A stretch of 53,018 nucleotides of DNA, taken from contig ONMU01000006.1 in the NCBI GenBank assembly GCA_900319035.1, positions 1-53,018 of the forward strand. The letters are read 5' to 3'. Source of the stretch: an uncultured Bacteroidales bacterium. Its GTDB lineage: Bacteria; Bacteroidota; Bacteroidia; Bacteroidales; Paludibacteraceae. The notes beneath the pieces are model-generated. The model was given only the letters and a program-made list of their open reading frames with translations, searched no databases and was not told where the DNA came from. Shown one piece after another: positions 1-8,377 of this stretch. The first letter of the stretch is position 1; each line of letters opens with the position of its first letter. A program made the position numbers and the translations under genes.

Positions 1-19
1 TACTTCTTGATTTCGGGTG

Positions 20-51
20 CAAAGATACTACTTTTTTCCCACATCTACAAG
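20..51 (-). promoter_or_regulatory. Promoter for a leftward gene off the window
   Basis: On the minus strand a CTTG (-33 element) is followed after exactly 20 bp by TATCTTTG (-7 element), then GCACCC. This fits the Bacteroidota housekeeping promoter pattern and resembles the other promoters in this window. The gene it drives lies left of position 1. Confidence 0.6.
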
Positions 52-101
52 TATACGATATTTTTTTCTACCTAAGTGTCTACTTTTTCGATAGCATCAT
101 A

Positions 102-815
102 GTGATTCTGGCATTATCTTCGTGCTGTAATTCTAGTACGCTTGAAAATGCAAATTGGAACGATTCTGTAATAATTGATGAATTGCGACAAATAAATGCA
201 TCTATTTCAAATGATACGCTTGTTTTTCCATTGAAGGCTAATTTCTTTAGTGAGTGGCAGGAACAATCGGAAAAATATGGTTCATTGCATAAAAATGCAG
301 TTATTGACAGCCTTTATCAATTAGTTTTTGGGCATTATTACTATCCGGATACAAATAAATACGCCTATTTCGTCCTTCCGTTGAGTGTAGAGATAAATAT
401 ATACAATAGGAATTTCAATGATACAACAGGAAGGTATAACTTATCTAATTTAAAATATAAATTAATGTTAGCATCAAAGGGTAATTATATCCCGCATTTA
501 GATACTCTTAAACCCGTTCTGTATCTTTTTGATAATAAATACAAAACGCTTTCCGAATATCTGGGTGGAATATCTTCTGATGTGGGCGATGATATTATAT
601 ACGATAATGTGCATGATTTGGAGCAACATATTGAAGTCAACTATGGTCATTGGGGAGGATATTGGCATTTTGAATCTATGCCAATCATAGAAGCACTATG
701 CATATTTAACAATGGTGTATTGGTCTTTTTACGTGATACATGGAATTCCGGTATAGATGTTTTTATTCCTTATGGAACCAATGAGTTTATTGAAGTTAGT
801 AATTGGATAGAATAA
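102..815 (+). CDS. Lipoprotein-like protein of unknown function, possibly 5'-truncated
   Basis: I do not recognise the family. The frame starts at a GTG and begins MILALSSCCNSS, where LSSC resembles a lipobox, so the product may be a surface or periplasmic lipoprotein. The n-region is far too short and has no positive charge. The same frame stays open upstream to the edge of the window without an ATG, across the outward promoter at 20-51. I therefore infer that the true 5' end was lost, or that the gene uses a rare start codon. The body is acidic and aromatic-rich with no membrane segment after the start. Codon use is much more AT-rich than in the genes from 6.9 to 14.4 kb, which suggests foreign origin or decay. 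Confidence 0.5.
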   Translation: MILALSSCCNSSTLENANWNDSVIIDELRQINASISNDTLVFPLKANFFSEWQEQSEKYGSLHKNAVIDSLYQLVFGHYYYPDTNKYAYFVLPLSVEINIYNRNFNDTTGRYNLSNLKYKLMLASKGNYIPHLDTLKPVLYLFDNKYKTLSEYLGGISSDVGDDIIYDNVHDLEQHIEVNYGHWGGYWHFESMPIIEALCIFNNGVLVFLRDTWNSGIDVFIPYGTNEFIEVSNWIE

Positions 816-852
816 ATATTTCAGGACAAGGCAACTTACTTCATAACTCATA

Positions 853-895
853 CAAAAAAAAACAGCGGTGATACCAAAGGGTATTTCCGCTGTTT
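853..895 (-). terminator. Rho-independent terminator after tRNA-His
   Basis: Read on the minus strand, AACAGCGG pairs with CCGCTGTT, with an inner AATACC/GGTAT stem around a CTTT loop, followed by a run of at least seven T. It lies directly after the tRNA 3' end and fits as its terminator. Confidence 0.85.
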
Positions 896-898
896 TCG

Positions 899-972
899 GG
901 TGGAATGTGGGGCTCGAACCCACGACACTCGGAACCACAATCCGATGCTCTGCCAACTGAGCTAAGACCACC
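899..972 (-). tRNA. tRNA-His (GTG)
   Basis: The minus strand folds as a cloverleaf. The D arm runs from GCTC to GAGC, the anticodon stem TCGGA/TCCGA encloses loop TTGTGGT with anticodon GTG, and the T arm is GTGGG TTCGAGC CCCAC. The extra 5' G (-1, position 972) opposite C73 (899) is the histidine identity element. CCA is not encoded. The acceptor stem as read has two adjacent mismatches, T5-T68 and C6-T67. The gene has its own promoter at 1049-1080 and its own terminator, so it is a separate transcription unit downstream of folK. Confidence 0.93.
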
Positions 973-992
973 ATGCGCGAACTTCGTTCGCA

Positions 993-1020
993 TTTGAAAT
1001 TTGAGATTTGAAATTTGATA
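993..1020. repeat. Heptanucleotide array, TTTGAAA family
   Basis: Four 7-bp units (TTTGAAA, TTTGAGA, TTTGAAA, TTTGATA) lie between the tRNA-His promoter and the tRNA, so they would be in the transcribed leader. The same family, in reverse complement, lies inside the last glycosyltransferase gene at 52004-52024. Confidence 0.8.
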
Positions 1021-1048
1021 TTTTTACCTCATTTTTCAAAAGCGGGTG

Positions 1049-1080
1049 CAAAGGTACTGCTTTTTTTTGACATGTGCAAA
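1049..1080 (-). promoter_or_regulatory. Promoter of tRNA-His
   Basis: On the minus strand TTTG at 1077-1080 and TACCTTTG at 1049-1056 are separated by 20 bp containing eight A in a row. A 36-bp stretch covering most of this promoter (1039-1074) is identical to the dnaA promoter at 21892-21927. Confidence 0.8.
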
Positions 1081-1103
1081 TAATTTGGCAAAAAAATGCA
1101 AAA

Positions 1104-1523
1104 TTAGTGCATTATTTCTGCTAAAGGTACCTTTACGAAGTCTCTTTCTTGCCAAAAACGATGTGGAAGGGTTAGTTCCGGAGAGTCCATGAAAAGTTCT
1201 TTTTTGTCGTTATCAAAGACTCGAATAAGGTCGATGTCGATGCTGCGATCACTATAGTGTCCGTCCTGCGATTTGTGATTTCGACCTAAGGAGCGTTCGA
1301 TGGTTTGGGTGAGGTGGAGGACATCCAAAGGCTTTTTATCGGTCTCAAGGGCACAACAGAGGTTACAGAAGTCGTTTGCGGAGGTGAAGCCCCATGGTTT
1401 GGAATAATAAAAGGAAGAACAGCGGAGGACGGAACCGATCCGCTGCTCTATGAGTTGGAGGGCGGAACGAAGGGTTGATTCGCGGTCACCGAGATTAGAG
1501 CCTAAGGAAAGGTAGTAGAGCAT
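1104..1523 (-). CDS. folK: 2-amino-4-hydroxy-6-hydroxymethyldihydropteridine pyrophosphokinase
   Basis: HPPK transfers pyrophosphate from ATP to 6-hydroxymethyl-dihydropterin, the step before dihydropteroate synthase in cytoplasmic folate synthesis. At 139 residues it has the compact size of a stand-alone enzyme. The N-terminal SLGSNLGDR (6-14), LGR (79-81), DRSIDIDLI (92-100, whose two aspartates are the expected Mg-ATP ligands) and LTLPH (117-121) are the family signatures, followed by the R-D pair at 127-128. It lies downstream of cvpA but is separated by 193 bp of repeats, and a heptanucleotide array ends five bases before its start codon. No other folate genes are in the window. Confidence 0.95.
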   Translation of the reverse strand: MLYYLSLGSNLGDRESTLRSALQLIEQRIGSVLRCSSFYYSKPWGFTSANDFCNLCCALETDKKPLDVLHLTQTIERSLGRNHKSQDGHYSDRSIDIDLIRVFDNDKKELFMDSPELTLPHRFWQERDFVKVPLAEIMH

Positions 1524-1527
1524 TGAG

Positions 1528-1555
1528 AATTAAAAATTAAAAATTAAGAATTATT
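1528..1555. repeat. Heptanucleotide array, AATTAAA family, 5' of folK
   Basis: Units AATTAAA, AATTAAA, AATTAAG and AATTATT lie immediately upstream of the folK start codon, in its presumed 5' leader. Confidence 0.8.
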
Positions 1556-1635
1556 GTTCGCGCAAATATGCGCGAAAAATGAAAAATGCTTTTTAATTAT
1601 AGGCTGAAAATCAGAGGGAATAGGGTTCATCTCTC

Positions 1636-1690
1636 GATAATGGACCGACAATGGACCGACAATGGACCGATAATGGACCGATAATGTCTG
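1636..1690. repeat. 11-bp tandem repeat
   Basis: Five units of GATAATGGACC or GACAATGGACC follow each other, the last degenerate, in the gap between cvpA and folK. The repeat differs from the 7-bp arrays in period. With the array at 1528-1555 it fills much of the gap, and I see no gene there. Confidence 0.85.
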
Positions 1691-1716
1691 GGAATTTTGG
1701 GTTAGTTGTGGTGGTG

Positions 1717-2199
1717 TTAGTGGTGGTGGTCGATGTAGTGGAGGGCTTGGACGCAATAGGGGTAGATCTTCGAGGTTTGGATGACTTTTGAATTGGATTT
1801 CCAATGGAACGAGCGGTCGGAAAGCTCCATGACATAGACAGCCAAGAGGATGACGAGGCTGAGTTTAAGGATGCCGGCGAGACCTCCAAGGAGACGGTTA
1901 ACCCAGCCCAGATGGATTGCATGAAGCAGTTTGGAGAGGAGCGAACCGAGGATCGATAAGACGATGGCAATCCCCAGAAAGACAAGGATATATGCCACAA
2001 TATCGCACACTTCGGATTTCCACGCGAACTGCTTAAGCAACCACGCTGAGAAGGGAGGAGCGAACATTCGCGAGCCCAATACTCCGAGGATCACGACAGC
2101 AAGGCCGATCACCTCGGAGATAAATCCTCGCATGAGACCTCTGACGAGGCCTGCGAGTAAGGGCACGAGAATTAATATATCTAACCAGTTAAGACTCAT
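1717..2199 (-). CDS. CvpA family inner-membrane protein
   Basis: A 160-residue hydrophobic protein beginning with NWLDILILVPLLAGLVRGLM, which matches the N-terminus of the CvpA (colicin V production) family. About four membrane helices are visible (roughly 5-25, 28-48, 62-85 and 98-122). In proteobacteria CvpA is linked to envelope stress and colicin V production; its role in Bacteroidota is unclear. The start overlaps the stop of the DUF5689 gene in a TAATG junction, so the two are probably translationally coupled. The C-terminus ends in three histidines encoded by a short GTG-rich repeat, which suggests that the end of the gene was extended by repeat growth. Confidence 0.85.
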   Translation of the reverse strand: MSLNWLDILILVPLLAGLVRGLMRGFISEVIGLAVVILGVLGSRMFAPPFSAWLLKQFAWKSEVCDIVAYILVFLGIAIVLSILGSLLSKLLHAIHLGWVNRLLGGLAGILKLSLVILLAVYVMELSDRSFHWKSNSKVIQTSKIYPYCVQALHYIDHHH

Positions 2200-3473
2200 T
2201 ATAAACTCGGATCATATTCAACAGGAATCCAAGGCTGTCCCTCTGCGTTCTTGAGCTCGATATCCGAAATACCGTAGCCCGGGATACCACGCGGTGTAAT
2301 CGCCCATTTGAGCTTATAGCCCTTGGTGTTGTCACCTTTGTCGGTAGAAGACTGCGGGAAGTCTCCTGCATTATCCATATAGAAGCCGAGGATACCCGAG
2401 ACGGTACCTTTGTAGTCCTTGCAGCCCACAACTGCTTTGGTGGGGTCAGCTGATGCTCCCGGCAGATAATAGTGAGCGTACTTAGCGTACTCAGAGGAGG
2501 AGCAAAGGAGCACCTTACCGGAGTTATCGGTTATGACGCGGCTTTGCGGGAAACCGATGTTACCGGTAGTGGGGGCAAAGACATTGATCTCGCTATGCGA
2601 TTTACCGTCACCCGGATCCGGATCACCCGCTACGCAGTCCAAGAGGTCACCACGGTCGTTATACTGACCGTTGAACCAGACGTTCTTGAGGCGGATGAGC
2701 ATACCGTCCTGAATACGTACTCTCTGCATACCAGTATTCGTGACCTCCGGAGCTTCTTCGATCACGGTGTACAAGTCTGCCAAGTCATTAGGTTCGTAGT
2801 ACACCAAAGCGCTTGGATCGGGTGCGCCGATGAGCGTAACGGCATTACGGAAGACAGCACTGGGGATACGTCCCGGCTCCCAGCCCACTTTTTCGTCTGC
2901 ATGGCTTGCAGTCGTTTTGTCGTTATAGACCGGAATAGCGAGTTGCGGTTGATTAGCATAACGTCCGATAGCCAAACCGTTACAACGGATGAGGATCTCC
3001 TGTCCGAGTTGGTACAGACCTCCTGCGGAACCCATATCAAGGGATATACGCAAGGTCTGCTGACGGTCGGGATCGAAAGCTACGCCTGTTTTCCAATCTT
3101 TCGTTTGCTGAATGACGATCGATTTATAGTAGTTTCCGGCATAGTCATCTGTCGTGACGCGTCCACGGATATAGATACCGGGACCGTTGGTCGGCAGGGT
3201 GTCGATAGAGAAGAGCCAGATATCCGGATATTTGGAATCGTTGGCACGTTTACGATAATGGGTTGAGTCCGAAGCAAAATTACCTTTACCCGGGTCCATG
3301 AACTTAGCAAGGAACTCGTTGATGTTGTACAACTGTCCGTCCTTGATGATGTCTTCCACCTGTGCGTTGGAAAGCAGTACGTCTTCCTCTTTGAGTTTCT
3401 TAGGTTCACAGGAAGTCATGAAAAGTACGAATGTACAAAGTACAAAGTACAGTATTGATTTAGTTGTCTTCAT
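2199..3473 (-). CDS. DUF5689 domain lipoprotein
   Basis: A 424-residue protein with a lipoprotein signal peptide ending in the lipobox FMTSC (Cys22). Residues about 35-240 match my memory of DUF5689, including an IRGRVTTDDYAGNYYKS stretch and a GQEILIRCNGLAIGRY stretch typical of the OB-like fold of this family. It would be anchored in the outer membrane and probably exposed. It starts only five bases after the TonB-dependent receptor gene, so the pair likely forms one uptake or surface-binding unit; the ligand is unknown. The codons for residues 7-17 of the signal peptide consist of the 7-bp array at 3425-3453. Confidence 0.85.
   Translation of the reverse strand: MKTTKSILYFVLCTFVLFMTSCEPKKLKEEDVLLSNAQVEDIIKDGQLYNINEFLAKFMDPGKGNFASDSTHYRKRANDSKYPDIWLFSIDTLPTNGPGIYIRGRVTTDDYAGNYYKSIVIQQTKDWKTGVAFDPDRQQTLRISLDMGSAGGLYQLGQEILIRCNGLAIGRYANQPQLAIPVYNDKTTASHADEKVGWEPGRIPSAVFRNAVTLIGAPDPSALVYYEPNDLADLYTVIEEAPEVTNTGMQRVRIQDGMLIRLKNVWFNGQYNDRGDLLDCVAGDPDPGDGKSHSEINVFAPTTGNIGFPQSRVITDNSGKVLLCSSSEYAKYAHYYLPGASADPTKAVVGCKDYKGTVSGILGFYMDNAGDFPQSSTDKGDNTKGYKLKWAITPRGIPGYGISDIELKNAEGQPWIPVEYDPSL
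3425..3453. repeat. Heptanucleotide array, GTACAAA family, inside a signal peptide
   Basis: Units GTACGAAT (8 bp), GTACAAA, GTACAAA and GTACAGT encode, on the minus strand, the hydrophobic core of the lipoprotein signal peptide of the DUF5689 protein. Confidence 0.75.
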
Positions 3474-3478
3474 AGAGC

Positions 3479-6400
3479 TTAGAATTTATACGTTACAGTA
3501 AGGAAGAAGTTAACACCCCACGCGTAGTAGTACTTGGAGGGGAATTTCCAAGCGTTGGCGCTGATAGCCGAGTTCTGGTAGTCTTTCTCGCCCTGTTTTA
3601 CGACACGCGGGAGACGAGCTTGCTGGTAGCCGCCGGTCTTGAAATGCGTGTTGTTGGTGATGTTGGTCACGCTGAGGTTGAGAGAGAGAGACTGACGTTT
3701 CGGCAGGTAGATCAGTTTGCCGACGGATACATCGATGAGGAAGCGGTTGAGCGGGTTGTTAGCCTGCAGTTTCTCTTGCTCGCTCATGATGTTATACGGA
3801 TATTTGAGTACCGGAACTCCGTTCTTATCCAGCGCAGCATTGTCGTAGATTGCGTTTCCGTTGTCATCCATACTTACGCGGAGCGCCTGTCCGTCGGTGG
3901 TCTCGATAGCGTTGGCATACGAGTCACCAAACCAACCGTTCACGCGGGTACCATCGGTACGAACGCCGGTGAAGAGACCTTGCATACGACGGCTCGGAGC
4001 CACGGAGAGGTAGTTCCAATCATGGTAGTTGACGGTAATGTCCGCAAACCACATCTTCGGGTGGAAGAACGAGAGCTTGAGACTTGCGTTGACTTGCGGA
4101 CCGGTTGCTACGCGAACGCCCTTGAGGAGCACCTTATCGGTAGTCTCAAAGACCAGACCTTTCGGGTTAGCAGCAGATACAATGGTCATATCTTCCGCCA
4201 ACGGCATTCCGTTCTCAGCCGAGGTAACGGCTGTCGGGTTGCTGGTATAGCGGTAGTCGCCGACAGAAGCCACACCGGTTAAGGTGAAGTAAGTACCCAT
4301 CTTGACAGATACGGCAGCCTCACCGCCGAAGTAACGTTTGTTGATGCCTGTGATCGCCTGATTGACGAACGTACGGGCATCATCGTCGTAGTAACCGTTG
4401 AGCTCTGTGCCATTCGAAGAAAGTGTGGTGAATGCGGTGATACGACCACGAACAATCGGATAGTTGAACTCGTACGTGAGGTCTGCAGAAAAGACATTCT
4501 CGGATGCTGCGTAGAAGTCTTTGAGGTTCTTAGCCTTGTCGTGCTTGTAGATATTCTCTACAACGCGGTCATGTACACGCTGCGAGATATACGCATCACG
4601 TGCATAAGGAGAACGACTTTCATCAAGAACATTAATTTTTATACGATTTCTACCATTAATTTTAAATGTTACACCAAATTTAGCCGCATAATCTAAGAAA
4701 TGGTGGGCGTCACCATAGTAGCGTGTGCCGGCTTTCACATGGTTCTCCAGATTTGCAAAACCGAGTTTGGAGAGTCTGTCGTACTCGGATTGACCGAAGT
4801 AGTACTCCGGATGCAACTCCTTATTATTCGGATCAGCAGCCAACTGCGTAGCGGAGGAGTAAGTCAGGAACCAAGCACGTCCGTTGAGCATCTTTGTTGT
4901 ACGCTGGAACATGTTATACTCCAGACCAACGGCATAGTTTAAATCGATCGAGTTGAAACTCCATTCGTTCTGGAACCATGCTTTTGCTTTCGCCATGTTG
5001 ATGGTATAGTCGTAGCCGAAACGGTTGCCACGGGTGATGCGTTTGTCGTAGTTCGAAGCAATCTCGTTCTCACGTACTTTGTTGATCTCACTTTGGCTGA
5101 ACCCAGTGTTGGAAGCCATCTCCTTGAGGTCACGCTCAGCGAAAGCATCGATATCAATCCATTGTTTAGCGCCGAGCAGATCGTCCATAGTCTTATAGTG
5201 AAAACCTTGCGAAGCCTTGAGCTCAACACCTAACGTCATTTTGAGAAGGTCGTATTTGGTGTTCACATAGTTGAGCGAAGCCATCTCTTCTTGCAGGTCG
5301 TTATGACGACGCTCCAAGAAATAACGAGCAGCTCCATTGGGGTTCGTGTGGTTGTTGGCGTAGTTAGCCGCATAGATGTTATCCCAATCTATCTGCGTCG
5401 TTTTGTTGTCACGCGCTTTCCAGAGATCTACGAGATGGTTGTATTGCTCCTTATTGATAGACGGACCGATGAGGTTTCCATCGTTTCCTTCAAAGGCGTT
5501 CGATGCAGCAAACGGATTGCCGTTCATATCCTCGCCGACGAACAGACCCCACGGATAGTGGTTACCTTTCTCGTCGAAGAGCTGTCCGGCAGAAGTAGTC
5601 TCGTTCGGGTTCGCGATCTGACCGTCCCACATAGCGGAAGGCAGGTTGCGGTAGTAGTCCGGACGAGGATCGGGAGCGTTGTAGAAGTTGAGAGCAGAGT
5701 TGGAGTAGAGCGAGTAGTGGTATCCGGCTGCTACTTTGATCTTCTGCGCATCGTCGATCTTGAACTCAAAAGCGGCGATGAGGGTCGGGTCATAGGACTT
5801 GACGATACGGCTGTTACGCACTTTACCGTTCTGGTAGCCCCAATAGGGGTTATAGTTGTTCGAACCGGTGAGGTCGTACACCTCCTGCGTCACGGCTGCG
5901 TTCTGACCACGCTCGGTGGGGGCACCAAAAGTGATCAGTTTGAGACGTGCTCTATCCCAGATCTTCTCTGCGGAAACGAAGTAACCGAGTGAGTAGTACT
6001 TGATACCTTCTCCGATGATACCTTTGTTGTCGATATACGGCGAGAAGCGGTACGCGAGTTGTGCTACTACAGCCCATCCGTTCTTCATGACGCCGGAAGC
6101 GTATGTCGCGTTCAGACGCACTTTGTAGTTACGGTTCGTACCGGCAGCTCCAACTTTCCAACCCTGTGCATAACGGCTTGCTCCCATGAGGTAGTTGGTC
6201 GATTGACCGATACCACCAAAGGTGAAGTTGGTAGCCTCCATGGGGTTGAGTACCTCTTTGTAGCGGCTTGCATCGTTCAGACCTCCCATAGCGGAGTAGT
6301 TGAAGTTACCGCGTTCCTGCGAGTTAAAGGGCAGACCCTCGATGTAGTAGTTCTCAACGTTCGACTGATAACCACGATTGCGGTAACGCGCTGTGGACCA

Positions 6401-6847
6401 AGCGAATGAGGTTGCTGAGTTGAAGACATCGGTGGAAGCCGAAGCCGAGGAAGCTTGCGCTTGTGAGCGTCCTTCATCGTCGCTCATCTCCTCTTCGGTC
6501 AGGTTGAGAAGGATCTCTCCCTGTGTCTGCGAGACGATATCCTGCTGCAAGGTGATTGCAGCCAGCTCGTTCACGTGATCGGCTTTGAGGTTGATCAACT
6601 CCAGACCGGTTACGTAACCGTCTGCTTCAATAACCACCTCTTCGTCCATCGACTCCAAGTAGAGTAGTGAGAACTCACCGGAAGCGTTGGTCGTTGTAGA
6701 GATGTTCTGGTTCGCCAATGTGATCTTGGCTCCCACGATAGGAGTCTGAGTCGCCTCGTCGATCACACGACCCTTGAGCGATGTCTGTGCCAACGCAGCA
6801 ATGCTGAGCGAAAGCATAAACACCAGTGATAAGAGTTTGTTTCTCAT
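3479..6847 (-). CDS. TonB-dependent receptor with carboxypeptidase-regulatory-like N-terminus
   Basis: A 1122-residue outer-membrane receptor. A signal peptide (1-20, cleaved after ALA) is followed by a CarboxypepD_reg-like domain (about 22-105, GRVIDEATQTPIVGAKITL). Next come a plug-like region around 150-210 (RYRNRGYQSNVENYYIEGLP) and a long beta-barrel ending in the aromatic FFLTVTYKF, as expected for Bam recognition. It lacks the usual SusC signature and its partner is a DUF5689 lipoprotein rather than SusD, so it belongs to the DUF5689-linked receptor type whose substrate I cannot name. The gap upstream holds a palindromic 8-bp repeat (6886-6917) that may be its operator. A stretch at about 4612-4700 is strikingly AT-rich compared with the rest of the gene. 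Confidence 0.9.
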   Translation of the reverse strand: MRNKLLSLVFMLSLSIAALAQTSLKGRVIDEATQTPIVGAKITLANQNISTTTNASGEFSLLYLESMDEEVVIEADGYVTGLELINLKADHVNELAAITLQQDIVSQTQGEILLNLTEEEMSDDEGRSQAQASSASASTDVFNSATSFAWSTARYRNRGYQSNVENYYIEGLPFNSQERGNFNYSAMGGLNDASRYKEVLNPMEATNFTFGGIGQSTNYLMGASRYAQGWKVGAAGTNRNYKVRLNATYASGVMKNGWAVVAQLAYRFSPYIDNKGIIGEGIKYYSLGYFVSAEKIWDRARLKLITFGAPTERGQNAAVTQEVYDLTGSNNYNPYWGYQNGKVRNSRIVKSYDPTLIAAFEFKIDDAQKIKVAAGYHYSLYSNSALNFYNAPDPRPDYYRNLPSAMWDGQIANPNETTSAGQLFDEKGNHYPWGLFVGEDMNGNPFAASNAFEGNDGNLIGPSINKEQYNHLVDLWKARDNKTTQIDWDNIYAANYANNHTNPNGAARYFLERRHNDLQEEMASLNYVNTKYDLLKMTLGVELKASQGFHYKTMDDLLGAKQWIDIDAFAERDLKEMASNTGFSQSEINKVRENEIASNYDKRITRGNRFGYDYTINMAKAKAWFQNEWSFNSIDLNYAVGLEYNMFQRTTKMLNGRAWFLTYSSATQLAADPNNKELHPEYYFGQSEYDRLSKLGFANLENHVKAGTRYYGDAHHFLDYAAKFGVTFKINGRNRIKINVLDESRSPYARDAYISQRVHDRVVENIYKHDKAKNLKDFYAASENVFSADLTYEFNYPIVRGRITAFTTLSSNGTELNGYYDDDARTFVNQAITGINKRYFGGEAAVSVKMGTYFTLTGVASVGDYRYTSNPTAVTSAENGMPLAEDMTIVSAANPKGLVFETTDKVLLKGVRVATGPQVNASLKLSFFHPKMWFADITVNYHDWNYLSVAPSRRMQGLFTGVRTDGTRVNGWFGDSYANAIETTDGQALRVSMDDNGNAIYDNAALDKNGVPVLKYPYNIMSEQEKLQANNPLNRFLIDVSVGKLIYLPKRQSLSLNLSVTNITNNTHFKTGGYQQARLPRVVKQGEKDYQNSAISANAWKFPSKYYYAWGVNFFLTVTYKF

Positions 6848-6885
6848 AACGATTGTTTGTTTTATAGTATTAAATTTATTTGTTT

Positions 6886-6917
6886 TCGTAATAACGTAAT
6901 TACGTGATTACGTAATC
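6886..6917. promoter_or_regulatory. Tandem 8-bp palindromic repeat upstream of the receptor gene
   Basis: Four units of the form ACGTAATN follow each other (tCGTAATA, ACGTAATT, ACGTGATT, ACGTAATC). They create two adjacent perfect palindromes, ACGTAATTACGT (6894-6905) and GATTACGTAATC (6906-6917). They lie about 40-70 bases before the receptor start, in the 79-bp gap after asnS. The arrangement looks like an operator for a dimeric regulator; this is inference. Confidence 0.5.
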
Positions 6918-6926
6918 CCGATTGCC

Positions 6927-8324
6927 TTAAAACTCAGCGCTTTTCGGAGTACGCGGGAAGGGGATGACGTCACGGATGTTCTGCATTCCGGTTACGAAGA
7001 GCATGAGACGCTCGAAGCCGAGTCCGAAACCTGCGTGAGGAGCCGAACCGAAACGACGGGTATCGAGGTACCACCACATATCCTTCATCGGGATATGACG
7101 ACGCTCGATCTCTTCGTTGAGCAGGTCGAGTGACTCTTCACGCACCGAACCGCCGATGATCTCACCGATCTGCGGGAAGAGTACGTCGGTACCCTGAACG
7201 GTCTTTCCGTCCTCGTTGATCTTCATATAGAAAGCTTTGATATCCTTCGGATAGTCGGTCATGATGACGGGTTTGCCGAAATGTTCCTCTACGAGGAAAC
7301 GCTCGTGCTCGGAAGCCAAGTCATCGCCCCAATTGCAGGGGAACTCAAATTTCTTGCCGTTCTTGATAGCCTCTTGGAGGATGTTGATACCCTCGGTATA
7401 AGGCAGACGAACGAACTCGGTATCTACGACCGATTTGAGTCGCTCGATGAGCCCTTTATCCACGAACTGATTGAGGAACTCGAGATCGTCCATACAATGG
7501 TCGAGTGCCCAACGAACGCAGAACTTGATGAAGTCCTCTTCGAGGTCCATGAGTTCGTCTTTCTGGATAAACGCCACTTCGGGTTCGATCATCCAGAACT
7601 CCGCAAGGTGACGCGGGGTATTGCTGTTCTCGGCACGGAAGGTCGGACCGAAGGTGTAGATCTTACCGAGCGCCATCGCTCCAAGTTCGCCTTCGAGCTG
7701 TCCGCTGACGGTCAGCGCTGCCATCTTGCCGAAGAAATCGTCGGAGTAGTCGATCTGTCCGTCGTCGGTTTTCTTGAGGTTATAGAGGTTCTTGGTCGTC
7801 ACTTGGAACATCTGTCCTGCTCCCTCGCAGTCGGAAGCTGTGATGAGCGGCGTGTGGAAGTAGAAATAGCCGTGCTCGTGGAAATAGGTGTGGATCGCCA
7901 TTGCCATGTTATGACGGATGCGGAAAACGGCTCCAAAAGTGTTGGTACGCGGACGGAGATGTGCGACTGTGCGCAGGAACTCCATGCTCAGTCCTTTTTT
8001 CTGCAGCGGATATTTCTCCGGATCGGCGGTACCATATACCTCCAGATCGGTTAACTGGATCTCCACTGCCTGACCTGCTCCTTGGCTCTCCACGAGGATA
8101 CCGGTAGCGGAGATACAGGAACCGGTAGTTACGGGTTTGAGACGTTCTTCGTCAAACTTAGCGAGATCGACCACAATCTGGATGTTCTTGATCGTCGAAC
8201 CGTCATTGAGGGCAATAAACGATACTTGTTTGTTACCACGACGGCTACGAACCCATCCTCTCACATTGATCTCTGCGCCAAAGTCGGTGCGTTTTAAGGC
8301 GTCTATGATTACTGTTCTTTGCAT
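6927..8324 (-). CDS. asnS: Asparagine--tRNA ligase
   Basis: A class IIb aminoacyl-tRNA synthetase of 465 residues, which charges tRNA-Asn in the cytoplasm. The N-terminal OB anticodon-binding domain (about 17-100) contains [20 protein letters not shown]. Motif 2 is [20 protein letters not shown] (229-248), the asparagine-type form, and motif 3 is [10 protein letters not shown] near the C-terminus, followed by [10 protein letters not shown]. The length is normal and all motifs are intact. It lies between dnaB and the receptor gene on the same strand; the gap to dnaB is filled by a 7-bp array. Confidence 0.97.
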   Translation of the reverse strand: MQRTVIIDALKRTDFGAEINVRGWVRSRRGNKQVSFIALNDGSTIKNIQIVVDLAKFDEERLKPVTTGSCISATGILVESQGAGQAVEIQLTDLEVYGTADPEKYPLQKKGLSMEFLRTVAHLRPRTNTFGAVFRIRHNMAMAIHTYFHEHGYFYFHTPLITASDCEGAGQMFQVTTKNLYNLKKTDDGQIDYSDDFFGKMAALTVSGQLEGELGAMALGKIYTFGPTFRAENSNTPRHLAEFWMIEPEVAFIQKDELMDLEEDFIKFCVRWALDHCMDDLEFLNQFVDKGLIERLKSVVDTEFVRLPYTEGINILQEAIKNGKKFEFPCNWGDDLASEHERFLVEEHFGKPVIMTDYPKDIKAFYMKINEDGKTVQGTDVLFPQIGEIIGGSVREESLDLLNEEIERRHIPMKDMWWYLDTRRFGSAPHAGFGLGFERLMLFVTGMQNIRDVIPFPRTPKSAEF

Positions 8325-8330
8325 GTATTC

Positions 8331-8376
8331 AATGAATAATTATTAATGAATAATGAATATTTTTAATTTTTAATTT
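8331..8376. repeat. Heptanucleotide arrays between asnS and dnaB
   Basis: Four units of the AATGAAT type (AATGAAT, AATTATT, AATGAAT, AATGAAT) are followed by TTTTTAA-type units. Together they fill nearly the whole 53-bp space between the dnaB stop and the asnS start. Confidence 0.75.
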
Positions 8377-8377
8377 C

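Noticed and set aside
729-974. 81-codon open frame on the minus strand
   Set aside because: It reads through tRNA-His and its terminator.
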